Shown piece by piece: positions 48,101 to 57,100 of a stretch of 64,000 nt of DNA (position 1 is the stretch's first letter; the number at the start of each line of letters is the position of its first letter). Where the stretch lies: the NCBI RefSeq assembly GCF_028898845.1, contig NZ_CP118574.1, forward strand, positions 1-64,000, given 5' to 3'. The DNA is from Streptomyces sp. WZ-12. Lineage in GTDB: Bacteria; Actinomycetota; Actinomycetes; Streptomycetales; Streptomycetaceae. Made by a program: the position numbers and the translations under genes. Under the pieces are notes generated by a model that did not search any database, was not told where the DNA came from, and was given only the letters and a program-made list of their open reading frames with translations.

Positions 48101-51100
48101 CGGGGGCTCGTGCCGATGCCCGCGCGGGAGGGGTTCACCGCGCTGTGCGATGCCTGGCGCACGGGCTCGGACCAGGTGTGGGTGCATCACGGCGACCTCG
48201 ACCGGGTGCCGACCGGCACGCCGGTGCCGCATCCCGCGGTGTCCGCTGTGCCCGTGGAACCCACCACCGACCCGACCACCCTGGACCACCTCCTGGCCCT
48301 GTTCGCCGACGTCACCAAGCTCGCGCCGGAGGCGGTGGGCCCCGACCGTCCGCTCCTTGAATTCGGCCTGGACTCGGTGATGGTCCTCCAGCTCAACCGG
48401 GCACTGGCCCGGACCTCTGCGCACGTCTCGTCGACGATCTTCTACGAGCAGCCGACGCTGCGGGCGGTGGCCGACCAACTCGCCGGCCACGGCGCGGAAT
48501 CGGCGCGAGGGCGGCCGTCCGTCACCGCCGACGTGCCGAGCGCCCCCGCCCCGGAGCCGGTGGCCGGCGCCACGCAGCCCTCGCCCCGCACCGAGCACCG
48601 CACTCCCGACACCGAGCGGAAGTCCGCCCGCGCGGACCGGCCGGCGGCCCACGCCGGCGAGCCGATAGCGGTCATCGGGCTGAGCGGGCGCTACCCCGGC
48701 GCCGCCGACCCGGAACAGTTCTGGGAGAACCTCAAGGCGGGCCGCGTCGGTATCCGTGAGATCGACCGCTGGCCGTTGGACGACTTCTTCGAGCCCGACC
48801 GCAACACCGCGGTCGCCACCGGTCGCAGCTACAGCAAGTGGGGTGGCTTCCTGGACGACTTCGCGGCGTTCGACCCCAGGTTCTTCGGTATCGCCCCCCG
48901 CGACGCGTACGCCATGGATCCGCAGGAACGGCTCTTCGTGCAGGCCGCCTGGGAGGTGCTGGAGGACGCGGGCTACACCAGGGCCCGCCTCGCCGACCGC
49001 CACGACCGCCGCGTGGGGGTGTTCGCCGGCGTCACCAAGGTCGGCCACGCCCGGCACGACGTGGGTCGGCTGCCGTCCGGCGAACTCGTGGTGCCCGGCC
49101 TGTCGTTCGCCTCGCTGAGCGCCCGCGCCTCCTACCTGCTCGACCTGCGCGGCCCGAGCCTGACGCTCGACACGATGTGCTCGGCGTCGCTGACCGCCCT
49201 CCACGAGGCGTGTGCGCACCTGCACAGCGGCGCGTGCGAGGTGGCGATCGCCGGCGGCGTGAACCTCTACGCACACCCGTTGGACTACGTCGAGCTGTGT
49301 CGCTCCGGGATGCTCTCGCCCGACGAGCGCTGCCGCAGTTTCGGCGCCGGCGGCCACGGCTTCGTGCCCGGTGAAGGCGTCGGGTGCGTGCTGCTCAAGC
49401 CGCTGTCGCGCGCCGAGGCGGACGGGGACCGGGTGCTCGCGGTGATCCGCGGGTCCAGCGTCAACCACGGCGGCCGCAGCACCGGTTACACCGTGCCGAG
49501 CCCGGTCGCCCAAGCGGCCCTGGTCCGCCAGGCGTTGGACCGGGCCGGGGTCTCCGCCCGGCAGGTCGGTTACGTCGAGGCGCACGGCACCGGCACCGAA
49601 CTGGGCGACCCGATCGAGATCACGGGCCTGACCAAGGCGTTCGAGCAGGACACCGCGGACCGGCAGTACTGCGCGATCGGCTCGGTGAAGTCGGGCATCG
49701 GCCACCTGGAGGCCGCGGCCGGGATAGCGGGGCTGACCAAGGTCCTGCTCCAACTCCGGCACCGGCAGCTCGTGCCGAGCCTGCACGCCGATGAGCCCAA
49801 CCCGAACATCGACTTCGCGTCGACCCCGTTCCACCTCCAGCGCGAGCTGAGTCCATGGCACTCCGACGGCCCGCGGATCGCGGCGGTGTCCTCCTTCGGT
49901 GCCGGCGGCTCGAACGCGCACGTGATCGTCGAGGAGTATCCCGTGCAGCCCACTGACCGTGCGACGAGCAGCGCCGCCCAGGTCGTCGTCCTCTCGGCGA
50001 GGACTCCCGAGCAACTCACCGCATCCGTCGACCGGTTGGCCGGGTTCCTCGACCGGAACCCGGACACCGACCTGGCCGACCTGGCCTTCACCCTCCAGAT
50101 CGGTCGGGAGGCGATGGCGGAGCGGTACGCGTTGGCGGTGTCCTCGACCGCGGAGCTGAGGAGCGGTCTGGCGGCGGGCCGCGGACACCGGGGCACCGCC
50201 GCGGCCGCGGGGGGCCTGCTCGCCGAGCTCACCGGCGACGGCGAGGTCCAGGAGCTGCTGGTGCAGCGGTGGATCGCGGCCGGCAAGCTGTCCAAGGTCG
50301 CGGCGCTGTGGGTGGCCGGTGCCGAGGTGGACTGGGCCCGCCTGCACCGGCACGCGACGCGTCGGGCGGTGTCGCTGCCGACGTACCCGTTCGCCAAGGA
50401 GCGCTTCTGGATCGGTGACCTGACCCAACCGAGGACGGCGCCGGTGACGGCGGCGGTCGCCGCGCCCGTGGCGGCGGACCCCGAACCCGTGGTCGCGGAC
50501 CGGAGTCTGGAGGAACTGGTGCCCGGCGTGGTGCGGGAGAAGATCGCCCGCGCGTTGGCCCTGGAGGTCGACGAGATCGACGGTGGGCTGGCCTTCGCCG
50601 ACTACGGGCTGGACTCGATCCTGGCCGTCCGCGTGGTGCACCAGCTCAACGAGGCGCTGTCGCTGGATCTGGCGACGAGCGTGGTCTTCGACTTCAGCAC
50701 CGCTGACCGGCTGGCCGCGCACCTGCTCGCCGCGTACCGGGACGTCATCGTGCCCACCGAAGGCGCTCCCGGGCCGCAGCCGGCACCGCGGGTCGTCCCG
50801 GAGCCGGTGGCGGGGCCGGGGAGCAACGTGCCGGAGGCGGTGACGGGTTCGAGGGACGCCGCACCGGTCGCGGTGCCCCCGCCCGTGCGGGAGGCACCTC
50901 GGGAGAGCCGGGCCCCGGATGGGGAGCGCGGACCGATCGCGGTGATCGGCATGAGTGGCCGGTTCGCGGGCGCCGACTCGCTCGACGCGCTGTGGACGCA
51001 CCTGGTCGACGGCGAGGACCTGGTCACCGAGACGACCCGGTTCGACCTCGACAGCGTGGGCACCTGCCTCCGGGGCGGCTTCCTCCGCCGCATCGACGAG

Positions 51101-54100
51101 TTCGACGCGATGTTCTTCGGCATCTCCGGCACCGAGGCCGCGGTGATGGACCCCCAGCAGCGGCTGCTGCTCGAAGAGTCCTGGAAGGCGCTGGAGGACG
51201 CGGGCTACGCCGGCCAGATGGGCCAGCGGCGCTGTGGCGTCTACGTCGGGGCGTGGGCGGGCGACTACCAGGGCCTGCTGGCCCCGGACGCACCGGCGCA
51301 GACCCTGTGGGGCAACATGACGTCGGTCATCCCCAGCCGGGTCTCCTACTTCCTCGACCTCAAGGGGCCGGCGATCGCCGTCGACACCTCCTGCTCCAGC
51401 TCGCTCGTGGCGATCGATCTGGCCTGCAAGGACCTGTGGTCCGGTGAGGTCTCAACGGCGTTGGCGGGCGGGGTGTTCCTGCAGTCCACGCCGCGGCTGT
51501 ACGAGCTCGCCGGCCGGGCCGGGATGCTCTCGCCGACCGGCCGCTGCCACACCTTCGACCACCGCGCCGACGGGTTCGTGCCGGGCGAGGGCGTCGGAGT
51601 CGTCGTGCTCAAGCGGCTGGCGGACGCGCTGGCCGACGGCGACCACATCCACGGCGTGATCAAGGCCAGCGGGGTCAACCAGGACGGTGCCACCAACGGC
51701 ATCACGGCGCCGAGTTCGGTGTCCCAGGAGAGCCTGCTCGGCGAGGTGTACGAGCGGTTCGGCGTCGACGTGGAGCGCATCGGGCTCGTCGAGGCGCACG
51801 GCACCGGCACCAAGCTCGGCGACCCGATCGAGTTCCAGGCGCTCGACCGGGCCTTCCGTGCCCGCACCGCCAGGGCGGAGTACTGCGCGCTCGGCTCGCT
51901 GAAGACCAACATCGGCCACACCCAGTTCGCGGCGGGCATCGCCGGCGTGCTGAAGGTGTTGCTGGCGCTCAAGCACCGGCGTATCCCCGCCTCGCTGCAC
52001 TTCGAGGCCGCCAACGAAGCGATCGGCCTCGCCGGCAGTCCGTTCTACGTCAACACCCGCACCCAGCACTGGGATTCCCCCAGCGATGTGCCGCGGTGCG
52101 GTGTGGTGAGTTCCTTCGGTGCCAGCGGGACCAACGCGCACCTGGTGCTCGAAGAGGCCCCGGCCGTGCCGCGCGCCACGGCGCCGCAGGCGGAACACGT
52201 GGTGGCGCTGTCGGCCAGGACCGAGCAGCAACTCGCCGAACAGCGGCGCCGATTGGCGGCGCACGTCCGCGCCGAGCCGTCCGTAGACCTCGGCGACCTC
52301 GCGTACACGTTGAGCGTCGGGAGGGCGCGGTTCACGCACCGGTTCGCCTGTGTGGTCCGTGATCGCGAGGAGCTGCTCCAGGTCCTCGACGGGACGCTCC
52401 CGGCGCGCAGGCCCGACGACACTCTGGTGCCGGCCCGGGGTCGGCGGATCGCGCTGCCGACCTATCCCTTCGCCCCCGACCGGCATTGGCCCGCGTCCGG
52501 CGGCGCGCGGGTGACGCTGACCCGCGCGGACGGCCTGTTGCGCGATCACGTGGTGCAGGGCCGCAGCATCCTGCCCGCGGTCGCCCATCTCGAACTGGCC
52601 CGCGCGGCGCTGGGCGCCACTCGGGTGCGCATGCGCAACGTGACGTGGGTGCGGCCGCTGGAGGTCGCGGACGATCCGGTGGAGGTGCGGGTCGACGTGC
52701 GGGAGGCCGGCCGGGCCGGCCAACGGTTCACGATCGCCACCGGCGACACCGTCTGCTGTGAGGGCAGCATCGCCCCGTCCGACGCGCCGCGCCCGGCACG
52801 CTCGGATCTCGCCGCGCTGCGCGCGGACTGCCCGGAAACCGTCTCCGCCGACCGGATCCGCGAGGCTCTGGTGGCGAAGGGCATCGAACACGGCCCGTCC
52901 CTGCGGGCGATCCGTCGGGCACATGTCGGCGCCGGGACCGTCCTGGCCGAACTGGTGCTGCCGGAGTCGGCGGAGCCGGGGGTGCTGACGCCCGCGCTGC
53001 TGGACTCGGCGATCCAGGCGTCGGTCGCCGCCCACCTCACCGCGCTGGAAAGCACCGCCGTGCCGTTCGCCCTGGAGCAGCTCGACCTGTTCGCGCCGTG
53101 CCCGGCGACGATGTGGGCGGTGGTGCGGGGCGGCGCGTCCGGACCGCTCAGCAAGCTGGACATCGACCTGGTCGACGGCGACGGCGAGGTCTGCGTGCGG
53201 CTGACCGGGTACTCCGCGCGTCGCACCACCCCGAAGGCCGAACAGGCCGACCCCACGGCGCTGTTCGCGCCCGTGTGGGACCCGATCACCGCGTCCGACG
53301 CGCCCGTGCCGGGACCGGCGGACCGGGTGCTGGCCGTCGGTCGGCCCGGCGCCCTCGAATCCGCGCGGACCTGGCCGTTGCCGCCGTCGGCGACCGTCGA
53401 GGAGGTGACCGCCGCGCTCCGTGACCTCGGGCCGATCGACCACCTGGTGTGGACCGTGCCCGAGCCCTCCCTCAGCCCGACCGACGCCACCGGGTACGTG
53501 GCGGCCCAGGACGAGGGCGTCATCGCGGCCTTCAGGATGATCAAGGCACTGATCGCCGCCGGCTACGACGCCCGGCCGTTGGGGATCACGTTGGTCACCA
53601 CCCGTGCGCTCGCCACCCACGCACAGGACCCCGTCCAGCCGGCGCACGCCGGATTGCACGGCCTGTTCGGGTCGTTGGGACGGGAGTACCCGCAGTGGAC
53701 CGTGCGCCGCGTCGACCTCGATACCCCCGAGTGGCCCGCCGACCTCACGGCGTTGCCGGCCCGCTCGCCTGACGACGCGTGGGTGCGGCGTGCGGGGCAG
53801 TGGCTCGCCCGGCGCTGGGCACCGTGTGCGGCACCGGCCCGACCGGTGTACCGCGAGGGCGGCGTCTACGTCGTGATCGGCGGTGCCGGCGGCCTGGGGC
53901 GGGCATGGACCCAGCACGTGGTGCAGCGCCACGGCGCGCACGTCACGTGGATCGGTCGCAGCCCGCGCGACGCGTCCTTGGACGACAGGCTCCGCTCCGT
54001 CACGGGGCGCGGCACGGTGCGTTACCTCAGCGCCGACGCCGGGGACCCGGCGGCGCTGCGCCGTGCCGTCGCGGAGGTCAAACGGCAGCATCCGCAGATC

Positions 54101-57100
54101 CACGGAGTGGTGCAGGCCGCCCTCGTGTTGGAGGACAGCACGTTCGCCAGGATGGACGAGGCAGCGCTGCGCGCGGCCCTGCGGGCCAAGGTCGACGTCA
54201 CGACCGCGATGGCCGAGGGCTTCGCCGGCGAGGGGCTGGACTTCGCCGTGTTGCTGTCGTCGATGCAGTCCTTCACCACAGCGGCCGGCCAGGGCAACTA
54301 CGCGGCCGGATGCGCCTTCAGCGACGCCTATGCGCATGCGCTCGGCGCGCACTGGGACACCCCGGTGAAGGTCATGAACTGGGGCTGGTGGGGCACCTTG
54401 GGGAGCGTGACGTCCGCGTTCTACCGGGACCGGATGAGCCGGGCCGGGCTGGTGTCGATCGAGCCGGACGAGGGGGTCGCCGCGCTGGACGCGCTGCTCG
54501 GCGGGGACCAGCGGCAGCTCGCCTTCGTCAAGACCAACGAGCACAACACGTTGGCCAACTTCGATCGTGCCACCGCGGTCACCGTGCACCGGCCGGAACG
54601 GGCTCGGGTCGCCGGTGAGTTGCTGACCCCACCGGACGGTCCGGACGCGCGCATGGACGAGGTGGTCCGGTGGCGCCGGACCGAGCGCGATCCGTGGCTG
54701 GCCAAGGTCCTCTCGGCGCAGCTGGCGTCGCTCGACCCCACGACGATCCGACCGTCCTACGCCGCCTGGTGGGAGCACGCCCGGCGCCTCCGGGTAACGG
54801 CGGGGCCGGCGGACGACGTGCTCGGGCAGTGGGACCGGCAGTGCGCGCGGTGGTCGGCCGACCCGGACCGCAGGGCCGAGCTGCGGTTGGCCACCGCCAC
54901 GCTCACCGCGTTGCCGGACATCCTCACGGGCCGGACCCGGCCCACCGATGTCATCTTCCCGCGCGGTTCCATGGAACTGGTGGAGGGCTGCTACCGGGAC
55001 AACCACGTCGCCGACGTGTTCAACCGCGCCATGACCCGGGCCGCCGTCACCGTCGTCGCGGAGCGGTTGCGCCGGGAGCCCGGTGCGCGGCTGCGGATCC
55101 TGGAGGTCGGTGCCGGGACCGGCGGCACCAGCGCCGGGATGTTCGCCGCGCTCAAGCCGTACCAGGACAGCATCGAGACCTACCTCTACACGGACCTGTC
55201 CAAGGCGTTCCTCAACCACGCGCGCACCGCCTACGGGCCCCAGGCGCCGTACCTGGACTGCCGGCGGTTCGACGTCGAACAGCCGCTGGCCGGGCAGGAC
55301 ATCGCCGAGGGGAGTTTCGACCTGGTGATCGCCGCCAACGTGCTGCACGCGACCCGGGACACCCGCACCACCCTGCGCAACGCCAAGGCCGCCCTGCGGT
55401 CCGGCGGGTGGCTGCTGCTGAACGAGCTGTCGGCGTTCGACCTGTTCAGCCACGTGACGTTCGGGCTGCTCGAAGGCTGGTGGCTGTTCGACGACCGGTC
55501 GCTGCGCATTCCGGGCTCCCCCGCGCTCTCGCCGGAGAGTTGGCGGGACGTGCTGACGGGCGAAGGATTCCGCACCGTGGTGTTCCCGCTGCCGCAGGCG
55601 CTGCCTCTGGGGCAGCAGATCATCGCGGCGGAGAGTGACGGGGTGGCCCGGCAACGGACCGGGACCCCGGCATCGGAGAGCACGCCGCGCGAGGCCGGCG
55701 GGACGGCGCGGACGGCGACGTCGACGCCGCGCCCGGAGCCCGCGCCCGCCGCGGACCCCGCGCCGCACGCCCCCACGGCGCCTGTTGCGGCCGCCCCGAC
55801 GCCCGGGCCCCGCTCGACCGCCGGGGGCTCGACGGTCGAGCCGACCGAACCCACCGCGGTCCCGGCGTCGTCGTCACGGTCGGACGTGGTCGCGCTCCTC
55901 CTCGCCAAGGCCGCCACCGTCCTGGGCATCCCCGCCGACCGGATCGACCCCTCGGCGCCCCTCACCGACTACGGCCTGGACTCCATCCTCGTCCTCCAAC
56001 TCACCAACGCCCTGCGGGAGGACTTCGGCCCGGACGTCCCGGCCACCCTGCTCTTCGACGTCCCCTCCGTCGACGGCCTGGCCTCCCACTTCGCGGGGCC
56101 GGCGGGCGAGCGGTGGAACCTCTCCCGCGGCCAACTGACCATGTACCAGGACCAGCAGCGCTGGCCGGAGTCGGTGGCCTACAACCTTCCGCTCCTGTTC
56201 GAGCTCCACGGTGACGTGGACGAGCCGGCCCTGGAACGGGCCGTGCGCGCGCAGGCACGGATCCATCCGGTGTTGAGCGCGCTCTTCGGTGAGCGGGACG
56301 GCGTGCCGTACATGGACATCGACCCGAGCCGGACCCCGTCGTTCGACCGGATCACCCTCGCGGCCACCGTGCGCGAGGACCAACTGGCCGCGCTCCGCGA
56401 CCTGGTGGACGTCCCGTTCGACCTGGTGACCGGCCCGCTGGTCCGGGCCCACCTGGTCTCCCTCCCCGGACGGCGACGGCTGCTGATGCTCACCGCGCAC
56501 CACATCCTGCTGGACGGCACCTCGACCGCCGTCCTGATCCGTACGCTCAAGGCGGCCTACCGGGGCGAGGCAGGCTCCGCGCCCACCGCCACCTACGGCG
56601 ACTTCGTCACCTGGGAGGAGGCGCTGCTCGGCGGGGCGCGGGCCGCAGGGCACCGGGACTACTGGCTCCGTGAGTTGGCCGGCCCGCGCCCGACGCCGGC
56701 GCTGCCCTACGACCGTCCGTACGACCCGAAGCGGATGCCCCGCGTGGACGTGGTGCGGACCCGACTCTCGCCGGCTCTGGCCGCCGCCCTCGCCGACACC
56801 GCGAGGGAGCACCGGGTCAGCGTCGCCAGCGTGCTCTTCGCGACGTTCGTGCGGTTCCTGCACGAGCTGACCGGACAGGACGACCTGGTCCTGGGCATGA
56901 CCGCGGCCGCGCGTTACGAGGAGCGGTTCCGGGACGTGGTCGGCCAGTTCGCGAACTGCCTTCCCCTTCGGTGCGCGGCCACCGGCGGCTTCCCCGAGCT
57001 GCTCGCGTCCGTGCAGCGCGGGGTCGTGGCCGGTATTGAGCACGGCGCCTTCCCGTTGCGGGAGATCGCCCGGGAGCTGGGCGCGGACGAGGAACCGCTG

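Noticed and set aside
48655..50760. Non-elongating KS0 module
   Set aside because: KS4 keeps the active-site cysteine and both histidines, so it should elongate even though the module has no processing domain.
43541..55768. Very long minus-strand open frames (1130-1438 codons) opposite the PKS gene
   Set aside because: They mirror the PKS codons in a high-GC frame, have no domains or ribosome sites and are arginine/valine/glycine-rich; typical antisense shadows.
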